Positions 50,622 to 60,432 of a DNA stretch of 64,000 bases are shown here, one piece after another (position 1 is the first letter of the stretch; each line of letters begins with the position of its first letter). Source of the stretch: Epithemia pelagica (taxonomy: Eukaryota > Bacillariophyta > Bacillariophyceae > Surirellales > Surirellaceae); NCBI GenBank assembly GCA_946965045.2, contig OX337241.1:1736001-1800000 (forward strand), given 5' to 3'. The notes beneath the pieces are model-generated. The model did not search any database, had not been told where the DNA came from, and saw nothing but the letters and a program-made list of their open reading frames with translations. The position numbers and the translations under genes were made by a program.

Positions 50622-52282
50622 ATGAACGACTCTATGGCAGGTTTATCGAGAATGGTCCCTTGTTGGATGCTTGCCGTGGCGCTGCTTCCACTTTCATGTG
50701 TGTCTCTGTCAAGCCCAACCGATGTTGTTTCTGCTGGAGGGACGACATCGTCCTCGCTTCCCTCCAAGATTCCACTGCCAATGTCCTCTAATCAAAAGGC
50801 TCTGGATGAAGGCCCTCGTTTCCCACGAACCTGGGTGCCCTTCGGTTCAATTATTGAATTGAATCCTGATCGTCCCACACCTGTTTCCTTTTTGAATCAG
50901 AAGTATGTCGTTTTCAAAGGAGACGACGATCAATGGGTGGTGATGGATGATGCATGTTCACATCGTTTGGCTCCGTTATCGGAAGGTCGCATTGACACTA
51001 CCGAATCCGGGGAACGTAGAGTTCAGTGCTCCTATCATGGATGGTCTTTTGATTCCTCGGGTATGTGTCAAGACATCCCTCAAGCGACGGACCGTGTGAA
51101 GCGAAGTGCCATGGCCAACCCAAAGTGTCACGTCATGTCGTACTCCACTATCGTGGAGAAGAGCATTTTGTGGGCATGGTTATGGAAAGAAGATGCCATT
51201 GAAGAAGCTTTGAAAGATCTGACTATTACCCCGCAACACATGCTGGCGGAAGTCCCATCCGTAGCTGCGACTTATACTAGAGAAATGCCCTATGGCTGGG
51301 ATACCTTGTCGGAAAACCTTGCGGATCCAGCCCATATTCCTTTTGTACGTACCGTCGATTTCTTGCGGTTGTCGGCCGTGTTTCTTAATTACATGGTCAC
51401 GCTCATGATCGTAGAACACTCCCCTTACATGTTGCTTGCTTCGGGTGTCTTCAGGCTCATCACAATTTACAAGGAACCAGGGACGACGCAGTTCCTATTA
51501 ACATGACAATGCTATCACCAGTTAAGAAATCAGGGTTCGTATGTCAACTCGAGGACAGAACTAGGAACAAATTTCGAAAGTCCTTGATGGCATTTAATGC
51601 ACCTTTTACAATAACATATGGTGCCGAGTATCAGACGGACTCAGTTGAACCAGAGTTTTTCAACTTGACAGTCATTCAAACCCCAACGCGACCAGGATGG
51701 AGCCGGGCCATGATCGTTACGGCAAAGTCAGTACCTGACTCGTCAGATTCTGAGGGAGATGTCAAGGCAAAGACCGACTGGCGAAGAAAGATCTTTTCCA
51801 TGATCCCCCGGTGGCTGGTCCACATTCTGTCCAACCGATTCTTGGATTCAGATTTGGCACTGTTGCATTATCAGGAGCAAGAACGTGACAAGCGAGGAGG
51901 CGATCTTACGGATCCGCAAAATGCTTACTTTATGCCTGCTGCAGCCGACATGAGTGTCAATGCTTTTCGGAAATGGAAAAATACATATGCTTCTGTCTTG
52001 TTGCCGCTGCCCCCCGCCATTCAACACAGGGCAACCCTCTACGATCACTACTCCCAGCACACGGACCACTGTATTCATTGTAGTACAGCCTTGAAACAAA
52101 TCAAGAAACTGCGGGTAAGGGTGTATGGGTTATTGGCTGTCACCGGATTGATTACCGCGGCCAAACGAATGTTCTTCCTTGGAGGAATGGGTGTGGCCGG
52201 GTGTCTCCTGACGATTTTGGTTATGAATACACTCGAGCGCGAATTCTACACGGGGGACTTTAGACATTACGAGAATGATTAA
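50622..52282 (+). CDS. Rieske oxygenase of the PaO/Tic55/CAO-like family
   Basis: Two exons, 50622..51344 and 51455..52282, give 516 residues. The 110-bp GTACGT..CAG intron falls inside the iron site. Before splicing the frame would read FVRTVDF; after splicing it reads DPAHIPF|AHHNLQGTRDD, which restores the expected histidines. The N-terminus (WMLAVALLPLSCVSLSS) looks like a signal peptide, so plastid targeting is likely. The Rieske centre uses Cys112/His114 (ACSHRLAPL) and Cys136/His139 (CSYHGW). The mononuclear iron ligands are in ENLADPAHIPFAH (Asp235, His238, His243). The C-terminus has a CxxC pair (CIHC, 447-450) followed by hydrophobic helices, as in pheophorbide a oxygenase and Tic55. 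Relatives act on chlorophyll breakdown products or related plastid substrates at membranes. The exact substrate cannot be told. Confidence 0.88.
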
Positions 52283-53339
52283 CGGAAGCACCTCAAGGTG
52301 ACGAAGGACTAGTACCTAGGAAAGAATCTAGAAGTTCGATTGTCATAGCTGATGTCATGTGGGTTGTGGGTGGGTGTGAGTCCTTCATATTCTTCGCCCA
52401 GTGTGAAACAAAAGTTCGAGTGACATCCTCTAACACGAATGCCAAGGAAGTCTCCTCAGATGTTGCCTGGGAACTATGTGGAGTATAGGAAACCACTCCT
52501 GGGCATGCGGCTCAACCTGCTCACGCGATGTTACTTGACAACTGAAGGATTTCATGCCAACGAATTCAATGGTTCCACTCTTGGGTCGAGGATATGAAAA
52601 GGAATCATTTCTTTGGACTTCATCGATACTTATGACGAACAAGATCCTGCTCCTAGGGAGATCTGATCTTCTCCTCTTCTCCTCTAGTCCCTCTAGCTTG
52701 GAGCTGGTAGCTAGGAGTACTCTAGAGGGTAGCTGTAATAGATTATTTAGAGGGAGTACTCTTTCGGATATACAGGGGCACGTCTGAAATGAATATAGCA
52801 TAGATTGTACAGAAACCTAGGCCTTTCTTGACACTCTTCAAGCTTCCGGTGGCCCGTAGGCGCGGAATGGATCTTTTGCAAGTGCATCATCTCTTCCTAT
52901 AACATATATGAAATCAGTATTTGTATAAATAGATTCCTACCTTGTGGTATATGTTATAGAAAAGCCATCATCGGAAGACTTCGACTGTTCGACGCATTGA
53001 GTGTGTGGTGTGTGGGCGCGTGATTTTGCTTCCAACCATGCTCCACCCGCATTCCTCCGCATGTAAATTTTGCGGAGGAAAGCTCTATATCCGGGCTGGT
53101 TTGGCCTTTCTCCGCCCATATCATATGCTCCGCACATGCTCCGCGCGCCCGATAATATACCCCCGAAGAGGCCGTATCTTTCTTTTGAAGCGATGCTCGC
53201 CCGATGATGTTCATCGAAAATGGGACCAATCTGACCACGAGAAAGAATTTTGACCCCACAAAATTGCAAATATCTCTGACACAGCGAGAATCTTTTGGAG
53301 AAAACGTACATTCGACTTGACTAAACGACGACGACCACC
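52283..53339. other. Intergenic region, nothing recognised
   Basis: About 1.06 kb. The part 52640-52770 is dense in CTCCTAG/CTAGGAG and agagggagtactct words, related to the TACTCCTAG motif seen elsewhere in the window. The final 100 bases are the leader of the Egt1-like gene, with a good ATG context (accaccATGG). Confidence 0.45.
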
Positions 53340-55958
53340 ATGGCATCCGCGACGACCGAAGATCCTGCTATTTTCAACTCTCTCTTGGTGGATGGGAAAG
53401 TGCGTGAAGATGTTGTGAGCGATGAAAGTTCGGACGCTGAATCGGACGCGTCCACTAGTGTAAGCCGTCAAGTGGTCCAGAGTGCCATCAATAGCAGTCG
53501 AAGCTACCACATGATCGATGTGAGGTCGAAGACAGCTCGTATCACCCCAAAGAACGAGCTTTTGGCTAACTTTGTTGCTCCGCGAACAAAGCATTTGGGT
53601 TCGGGATCCTCACACAGTATTGTTCAAGCCGACGGAAACATTGCTCATGTAGAACATGACAAGTCAGCGCGTCGGCTGCCCACCGAGATTCTCTACGACA
53701 AGGAAGGTTTGCGTCTATTTGATGAAATCACACGAATGGAAACCAATGAGTACTACCTCACGGCATGTGAAGAGGAGATCTTCAAGAAGCAAATGGACCG
53801 ACTGATCCCTTTTATCCCGGATGGCTGTGCCATTGTCGAGCTTGGCTGTGGCACTATGGCCAAGACTGCAGTTTTTCTTGATGCCCTTCGAAAGGCAGGT
53901 AAGAAGGATATTTGCTTCTATGCAATCGATATTGAGCAGACTTCCTTGGAGTCTAGCATTGAGGATTTGATTGCTTTTGAGGAGGAACAAGACACGGTTC
54001 ATCGCTATCAGTATTATGGAATCCTTGGAAGTTACGACCAAGCTCTGGAAACCAATGTCCTCAAGAATATCGGGCGCCCCAAGGTTGTCCTCTGGCTTGG
54101 ATCCTCGATTGGCAATTGGACTCGCGACGATGCCGCCGAGTTTTTGGCGACGTTCTCGGAGTCCGTCATGCAACCGTTTGATCTCTTTATGATTGGTATG
54201 GATCGCAGAAACGACCCTGTCACCATTGCTCGAGCCTACAACGACTCAGCCGGTATCACGAATGCGTTTGGACTTAATGGATTGCGACACTTGAACAAAC
54301 TCCTGGGTCGGAAGATCTTTAATGTCGAAAATTTTGAGAACTATGCTGGTTATAATATTGAAGCTGGACGTCACGAGGCCTACTTTCGCAGCAAGAAGGA
54401 TCAATCTCTGTACATCCCTGCCGAGTTTGCCACTGAGGCCATGACGGTGGAACTCAAGAAAGGAGAACTTATCAACTACGAGTTCTCTCACAAGTTTTCT
54501 GTCGATGAGATTCAAGAACTGTGCAACCGAACTCATTTTCATCTCTCGGAATTGCTTTATGATTCAAGCAATCGCTACAGTTTTGCTGTGCTGTCCAAGG
54601 CTGCATTCGTCCCAGTTCCAAAGAAGAAAGTCGGTAGCGCCAAGTTCCCTGAGGTTAAGGAATTTGAGGAGGTTTGGAAGCTCTGGCACACCTTGACCTC
54701 GCCCGCAATCATCAAGAACCCCCTAGAAAAGCCCATCCATCTCCGACATCCATTGATATTCTATGTTGGTCACATCCCTGCCTTTGAAGACATTCATCAG
54801 AGCCGTCACTTTGGAGAACCCCTGACGGAACCGGAGTATTTGGCCACCATTTTTGAACGCGGCATCAACCCAGTTGTCGAAGATCCATCCAAGTGTCACG
54901 ACCATTCAGAAGTGCCCGATGAGTGGCCCAGCATTGAAGCTGTTCGAGCCTATGATGCCAAAGTTCACGATCGGATTCGACGTGTCTTTGAACAAATCAA
55001 AGTGCGAACGGACGGAAAGGTCGATCCAGGCATGCATCGCCTTGGCCGTCAACTCTCGGTTTGCTTGGAGCATACCATCATGCATGCCGAAACATACATT
55101 TACATGCTGGTCCAGCTCGGACGTGTCCTGCTTCCAAAATCTTTCATGCCTGCGTACCTTCGCTCCGAGTCTCATGTGTCCAAGCCGATTAGCAGTGCCT
55201 CGTGGATTGATATTCAGCCGGGACAAGTCGCCAGCGGCATTGACAACTATGAGAGCAACGACGACAAGGGCAGCGAACCAATTGAGATTGAGTTTGGTTG
55301 GGACAATGAAACACCGGTTCGTAGTTATCAAGTGACGTCCAGATTTCAAGCTCAGTCACGACCCGTGACGTGTCAAGAGTATCTTTGCTTCCTGAAGACC
55401 ATTCACAATGTCGACGAGCGAAAGCAACTTGTACCCGGTTCATGGGTAGAACTGAAGGAAGGAGAATACGCTTTGCTGACATTGTTTGGCCCTGTTGAAG
55501 TTGAACGATGCATGAATTGCCCGGTGACCCTCAGTCACAAGCTTGCAGAAAAGTTCCAAGATTACCTGCGAGCATCCTTGGGAGACAACAGCGTGCGTAT
55601 TCCCACAGAAGATGAGTGGGTCGTCATGCAGTCTCAGTTGTCGGGTGGCGATTGTCATGACGACATTGATTACCATAATTGGATGCCTGCTCCTCTGAAG
55701 GATCATACACCTCACAAGATTGGATCCGTCTGGGAGTGGACAAGTACAGTTTTTGATTCTTACGAAGGCTTTGAGCAGTCTCAAATTTATCCTGGTTATT
55801 CCGCTGACTTCTTTGATGGACTGCACAATGTGGTGCGTGGTGCCGCTTGGTGTACCCATGGTCGTGTCGCCAATCGTCTCCGAAACTTTTACCAACGCTC
55901 GTATCCTTATGCTTTCATTGGTGTACGTTTCATTCGCGACGCACCGAACAAGAAGTAA
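53340..55958 (+). CDS. egt1: Ergothioneine biosynthesis protein 1 (EgtD-EgtB fusion)
   Basis: This intronless 872-residue protein starts at ATG 53340. Residues about 60-420 form an EgtD-like histidine trimethyltransferase with LPTEILYDKEGLRLFDEI and the SAM loop VELGCGTMAKT (about 167-177). Residues about 435-620 are a DinB-like EgtB domain: FYVGHIPAFED (His about 478) and the iron motif HTIMHAE (H-x3-H-x-E, about 578-584). Residues about 640-870 are a formylglycine-generating-enzyme-type domain ending VRGAAWCTHGRVANRLRNFY...AFIGVRFIRD. The methyltransferase at the N-terminus matches fungal Egt1; in OvoA it is at the C-terminus. Egt1 makes hercynine from histidine and then its cysteine sulfoxide conjugate, the first steps to the antioxidant ergothioneine. 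The last 37 codons recur, decayed, at 60322-60432. Confidence 0.93.
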   Translation: MASATTEDPAIFNSLLVDGKVREDVVSDESSDAESDASTSVSRQVVQSAINSSRSYHMIDVRSKTARITPKNELLANFVAPRTKHLGSGSSHSIVQADGNIAHVEHDKSARRLPTEILYDKEGLRLFDEITRMETNEYYLTACEEEIFKKQMDRLIPFIPDGCAIVELGCGTMAKTAVFLDALRKAGKKDICFYAIDIEQTSLESSIEDLIAFEEEQDTVHRYQYYGILGSYDQALETNVLKNIGRPKVVLWLGSSIGNWTRDDAAEFLATFSESVMQPFDLFMIGMDRRNDPVTIARAYNDSAGITNAFGLNGLRHLNKLLGRKIFNVENFENYAGYNIEAGRHEAYFRSKKDQSLYIPAEFATEAMTVELKKGELINYEFSHKFSVDEIQELCNRTHFHLSELLYDSSNRYSFAVLSKAAFVPVPKKKVGSAKFPEVKEFEEVWKLWHTLTSPAIIKNPLEKPIHLRHPLIFYVGHIPAFEDIHQSRHFGEPLTEPEYLATIFERGINPVVEDPSKCHDHSEVPDEWPSIEAVRAYDAKVHDRIRRVFEQIKVRTDGKVDPGMHRLGRQLSVCLEHTIMHAETYIYMLVQLGRVLLPKSFMPAYLRSESHVSKPISSASWIDIQPGQVASGIDNYESNDDKGSEPIEIEFGWDNETPVRSYQVTSRFQAQSRPVTCQEYLCFLKTIHNVDERKQLVPGSWVELKEGEYALLTLFGPVEVERCMNCPVTLSHKLAEKFQDYLRASLGDNSVRIPTEDEWVVMQSQLSGGDCHDDIDYHNWMPAPLKDHTPHKIGSVWEWTSTVFDSYEGFEQSQIYPGYSADFFDGLHNVVRGAAWCTHGRVANRLRNFYQRSYPYAFIGVRFIRDAPNKK

Positions 55959-56998
55959 CTCGGTACTGCTCGAGGGTTTTAGAAGCAGAGGGGAAGAGAA
56001 AAGTGGCGACATGATCCATCAATTACATATGGAACTATTTTATTATTGCATGCCCAAATTACACACAATTTCGATAAGCAAGGTTGTCATCGGGCGACAC
56101 AAAGAGACGACTCATTGTGTGAAGGCGCGTTGACAACAACAATGCCGTCCCCATACATATACGAACGGGGCACTTAATTTCATAGATCGAGTTACAGGAT
56201 TTCTGTTGTTCCCATGTGGAACTGTGTAGCCATTTCTCACTCCAGATATCCGTGGCGTGGCGATGACCCAAGCACGCGCAAGAGCAGGCACTTTTCACTC
56301 AATGAAGACCCACCGTTGAAGTTTTCAGAGCCACCTTCTATTGTTGCCCAACAAATTTACGCGCTTTGCGGAGCGGCTTTGAATTGTTCAAACTGAATCG
56401 CCATCAGATCCACGTAGAGGGTATAGTAATTGAGCCATCGACTCAACTGTATCGAATACATTCCTCTCTGTAGGAATCGTTGGTTTTCTCCATGATTTCC
56501 AAACCCACGGAATGAAATAGAATCCAAATAGTCTTGTTCCTCCATCGGAATGACCGGAGGTACAAACCGAGAATCACCATTTTGAACTTGTTGTGTTTGT
56601 GATTCATTGCCATGAGTCCTCAAAGGATCTGGCAAAAAAGGAGCCGTAGATAAGTTGTATTGATGCATCAGCTTCAGTTCACTATTTAGCAAACGTTCCA
56701 ACCTCATCGATCGGCCACCATTGGGTTGTTGGATTCGCATGATCAGTTTGCGCGTGGAATAGTGGCTAAACAGTCGATCCACAGGATTCCGCAACATGAC
56801 GATGATCTTTGGTTTCGATGGATGACAATAAGTTTCGATCATGGACTGTGGAATGTGAGGCCATACCATGTATAGAATGGAGTCTTTTCAAACGTCATTA
56901 TGCGATTGCGTGAGACATGGTTCAACTCGTTTCCAAACACTTGAAAGCTGACGGACCAATGTGGTTGACGTCGGTGGGACGATGAGTTTGATTGTAGA
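55848..56998. repeat. Tandem segmental duplication, copy 1
   Basis: The end of egt1, its 3' flank and a sulfotransferase piece match 60322-61702 with scattered substitutions. Examples are gagggttttaga.gcagaggg after the stop and ttacaggatttctgttgttc in the flank. Similarity stops at gatgagtttgattgtaga. In this copy egt1 is complete and the sulfotransferase is broken. Confidence 0.88.
56310..56998 (-). pseudogene. Sulfotransferase pseudogene (paralogue of the gene at 60792-62474)
   Basis: The minus-strand sequence matches residues about 225-420 of the downstream sulfotransferase, including PKIIVMLRNPVDRLFSHY. Compared with that gene it lacks all of the first exon and the 5'-PSB loop and has a small insertion near 56872 that breaks the frame upstream of MVWPHIPQSM. 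An internal deletion of about 230 bp fuses FEQFKAAPQ to the final NLLGN..RRWL region, with a premature stop at 56357. It cannot make an active enzyme. Confidence 0.85.
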
Positions 56999-57056
56999 CA
57001 GCCTTTTATTGATAAGGTTCATCTTCAGAGGTTTATTGGACAAATGGGGATGGACT

Positions 57057-57680
57057 GCAACTTCCGGTAATGGACTTAAAACCTAGGTAATCCTTCTACT
57101 ACTCAGAGTATCGTCACGATATAACATTTTTAATTTTCACACAGTAATACCTCTTATATGATCATACTAGGTACAGATTAATTTAATATGAGGAAAACAT
57201 CCAGAGTCACGGATGTCGGAGGATTTGGTAGATGTCGGATGATGTCGGATGATGTCGGAGGATGTCGGATGATGTCGGATGATGTCGGATGTTTTTATCG
57301 CCAAAAGAATATGTACTCTCCAGCAAATGGGATTCTTCACGAGAAATCACAAGGTTACAAGTCCACTGATTGACGGTAGGCCCATCAACTGAAGGAGCAC
57401 CGCTGGATTTTGAGGCAAACCATGTTTGCGCGCGAGCCCGAAACGACATCAAACGACATCAAACGACATCAAACGACATCAAACAACATCAAACGACATA
57501 CAAACGACATACCAACGACATACCTTTCGACATTCCCGTTTGTTCCATACTAGAGAATGGTAAATCATATTCTATGGTATCATAATACGTACTTTGTATT
57601 AATATCGATCCTTTGTTTTGGTTTCGTCCGTTGGGTATTGGGAGAGAATATGCGACTCACGTGTAGTTACCGGAAGTTGC
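57057..57680. mobile_element. 625-bp TIR element with nested decamer arrays, copy B
   Basis: This has the same 14-bp ends as copy A (gcaacttccggtaa / ttaccggaagttgc), the same length within one base and the same internal order. The left array here is gatgtcggat repeated (57232-57290), whereas the right array remains aaacgacatc-like (57441-57510), so the two arms pair less well than in copy A. It begins 58 bp after the end of duplication copy 1. Confidence 0.85.
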
Positions 57681-58060
57681 TGGGGAACTGGAGAGACGTG
57701 GGGATGGTGTTTCGGTCCTTTAGAGGAGGGTCACTCGGCGCGTAGGGTCGGGCGCTCGGCTTCTCGAATGAGATGAAGGGCATATGGATTGTCGGGCATG
57801 CGCTCTCATCGACCTCTGCCCTCCTTGTCATGCTTCCGAACGCGCCGGGCGGTCCCCTCTTTAAGGAACTCGACACCGGTTGTACCACAACTATTCCTAG
57901 GGACTACGGAGAGACTACTACCAGAGGATTACAGCGCGCGACAAACAGCAATTACGCCAGAACCAAAACACCAACAACCCCAGCAGCCAAACATGCAACA
58001 TCCACATGCCATCGTATTCGAAATCTGGACTAGCAATAAGTCACACTATCTAAAGACGCG
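57681..58060. other. Upstream region of the NTPase gene, no gene recognised
   Basis: These 380 bases include a GC-rich part (57690-57890) unlike the surroundings. Short frames on both strands match nothing I recognise. Confidence 0.35.
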
Positions 58061-59779
58061 ATGAAGAATACTAGAGAGTTGAAACTAAATGAGAAGATTG
58101 AAGTGGAAAAGACATTTCGCGGTATGAAATTGAAGAGTGCAACAGTGGACTGTTCTCTGCTCTTTGAGGTAGTGGGTGGCAAGTATTGCTTGAAACCCAG
58201 TCCAGATGGACTTTTGGATCTGAAGGGTCCCTTGTCTCAATTGTATCTGCAAGGGAAGGAAGATCCCTTTTTGCCCATTTCGCTGTTTGTTCGTGACTGC
58301 ATGGGAGACATTTTCGATAAGTTGATGAGAACTCCACATGATAAGAGAGCCATTGTTTTTGGATCTCCTGGGGTCAGCAAATCCATTCTGACATTCATTG
58401 CAGTCTTATGCTATGCCTCCTTGGGAGGAAGGCCTACCTTGTTCATGAGGAAGACCGAGCAAATTGAAGAAGACATCTCCATCTTTTGGGCTGTCCAGAA
58501 AAGAAACAAAATTGTGAATGTCTACTTTACCCGTGTTTTAGACGACAGGGCAGAACTCAATTATGTTGTCCAGGTTATGGAAGACTGGGGTCTTGAAGAC
58601 GAAGAATTCGATGATATAAGCGGAAATTTGCGCATATTCTGTGATGGACCAAAAATCCACGACAAAGTCAACCAAGGTGGAAAGCATGCCTCTCTGGTAA
58701 CAACCGGGGGCGTGGAGTCACCGTTTGGGGAAAATTTGGGCCATTACTACCTTTATCCGCTCTCAGCATGGTCACTCGAAGAAACTGTCGATGCATTACG
58801 TGCAATGAAACATAAAATTGGCAAGCGCAAGATTGCGGAAGTCTATGACGTGTTGGGAGGGAAGATTCGAGATGTTCTTGAGGTTTCGACGACAGAAGAT
58901 ATTGACAGCAAACTCGTATATTTTCGGGATCTGTTGCGAAACATTGTTACCGGAGACCTGTCTGGCAAGGAAATCAAGGTAGCCATTGAATCCACCAAAT
59001 TGAGCGACACCAAGGACAGCAAGGATCCTGTTCGTGCCATGTTTACAAGAGACAAAGGCTGTGTGGATGGTCGCCCAAATTACGAAACAGTTCAGTACCT
59101 TGGCTCGCAGTATCTTGCAAGGCTGCTGCAATCCAGCCTTAGCCTTCAAGACACTATCAATGCACTCATGTATGCAAAAGGGACAGGAATACAGAGCTTG
59201 TATGACTGGAATTTTGAACTCTTTTGTCACAAGATCTTTCAAGTCTACTCAGAAGCACTAAACAAGCATTCAGAAGATTCCGCAATGCAGAGCCCGTCAT
59301 TCACTTTTGACATTTGCCAAGGAGAAGGTAAAGGCAAAGAGAGTGTGGCATATCTCACAAAAAAACTCTTGTATTGGATGCCAAGCATTCCAAATTATGC
59401 AAATATTGATGCTGCTATAGTATTGGAGGAGGGTGCCACTCTCACTCTCTACTGCACCCAGTACACAGTTTCAACCAAGCATGGGTTCAATTGCAAGACT
59501 TTTTATTCTGATTTCTTTTGGTTGATACCAGAATCGGTTCGTGAGCCTATAGAGGCTGTGAAGGTTGTCTTTGTTGTGCCTCATGGAATGACTTTTGAAG
59601 CTGTGCAAGTTCCGTCGGCTCAGAAAGATGCGTTTGAATTGGAAGCTGATGACCTCAACATCGAATATAAAGCAAAGAACAAGGATAAGAAAGCCACCAA
59701 GGATGATGATGATGAGGTCGACGATGGCGACGTGGTAATGAATCCAGGATCCCCCCTCAAAATCTGTTTCCAGTGGTAA
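58061..59779 (+). CDS. Crinkler/RHS-like P-loop NTPase family protein
   Basis: This intronless 572-residue protein starts at ATG 58061. Residues 70-130 read LFVRDCMGDIFDKLM..., then IVFGSPGVSKSILTFIAV. This aligns with the 'GSPGVGKS' P-loop of the retrotransposon-hot-spot and Crinkler NTPases, but the last conserved Gly is Ser (GSPGVSKS, 101-108), so nucleotide binding may be weakened. A Walker B-like strand, LRIFCDGP, ends near 196. A lid and helical domain follow (YPLSAWSLEETVDAL). The last 150 residues could be a nuclease-like or unknown C-terminal domain. The tail is Lys/Asp-rich (KNKDKKATKDDDDEVDDGD). Such genes are multicopy in oomycetes, chytrids and other protists and are often near transposons. 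Family assignment rests on the P-loop neighbourhood and general layout, so it is moderate. No activity is claimed. Confidence 0.5.
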   Translation: MKNTRELKLNEKIEVEKTFRGMKLKSATVDCSLLFEVVGGKYCLKPSPDGLLDLKGPLSQLYLQGKEDPFLPISLFVRDCMGDIFDKLMRTPHDKRAIVFGSPGVSKSILTFIAVLCYASLGGRPTLFMRKTEQIEEDISIFWAVQKRNKIVNVYFTRVLDDRAELNYVVQVMEDWGLEDEEFDDISGNLRIFCDGPKIHDKVNQGGKHASLVTTGGVESPFGENLGHYYLYPLSAWSLEETVDALRAMKHKIGKRKIAEVYDVLGGKIRDVLEVSTTEDIDSKLVYFRDLLRNIVTGDLSGKEIKVAIESTKLSDTKDSKDPVRAMFTRDKGCVDGRPNYETVQYLGSQYLARLLQSSLSLQDTINALMYAKGTGIQSLYDWNFELFCHKIFQVYSEALNKHSEDSAMQSPSFTFDICQGEGKGKESVAYLTKKLLYWMPSIPNYANIDAAIVLEEGATLTLYCTQYTVSTKHGFNCKTFYSDFFWLIPESVREPIEAVKVVFVVPHGMTFEAVQVPSAQKDAFELEADDLNIEYKAKNKDKKATKDDDDEVDDGDVVMNPGSPLKICFQW

Positions 59780-60321
59780 GCTCGTTCATTGGAATATTCT
59801 GATGCGACAGAGTCGCCGTTGTCGTTTCTAGGTTAAAGGGACAGAGTCCGTGCAAGAGATGCTGTTGCGACATCATCCCCATGGCGTCAGGGTTAAGTTC
59901 TTACTCCTTTCTCCCTGACAATCAAGTTTGTCCATGCAAGAGGTCGAGTACCTTGAAAAGATTCCCAAGATGGAGAGTTGGGGAGTGAAGAAGAATCAGT
60001 ATAATAGATACATAATTGGGAACCCCAATGGTAACGCTACTTCAATGGCATTTGCAGGGATGGTTTCCTCTGGTATTTCGGAAGGTGGAAACCTCGCGAC
60101 AGCACTAGGAACTACGTCGACCCTCGACTGGTACTGTCGGCTTTCCCTGGTGCCTCCAACACCTTCATAGACTTTTTCGTTCACTCAATCAAGGATTTCC
60201 CCACCAAGGGTCACTCATCAGCTAGGCAGGGTATCTCTTGGGCAAACAACGTGGCAACGATGAGATAATCCGAGTGGTCAAGTCCCACATCCAGGAAGGA
60301 TTCACCATTCATTCCATGCGG
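59780..60321. other. Intergenic region with possible decayed coding fragments
   Basis: These 542 bases hold interrupted plus-strand frames. One (about 59937-60060) reads VEYLEKIPKMESWGVKKN..., and a shifted one (about 60130-60260) reads LSAFPGASNTFIDFFVHS. They may be pieces of one broken gene that I cannot identify. Confidence 0.3.
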
Positions 60322-60432
60322 CTTGGTGTACCCATGGTCGTGTCGCCAATCGTCCGTAACTGTTACCAACGCTCGTATCCCTATGCTTTCATTGGCGAAC
60401 GTTTCATTCGCGACGCACCGAACAAGAAGTAA
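60322..60432 (+). pseudogene. egt1 3'-end fragment
   Basis: The last about 37 codons of egt1 are recognisable. They end in the same AFIG.RFIRDAPNKK and stop codon as the complete gene, but the first part is frameshifted (VPMVVSPIV in place of CTHGRVANR). No upstream egt1 sequence remains. Confidence 0.85.

Noticed and set aside
53340-55958. Ovothiol synthase OvoA as the identity of the fusion enzyme
   Set aside because: In OvoA the methyltransferase is C-terminal. Here it is N-terminal, as in Egt1.
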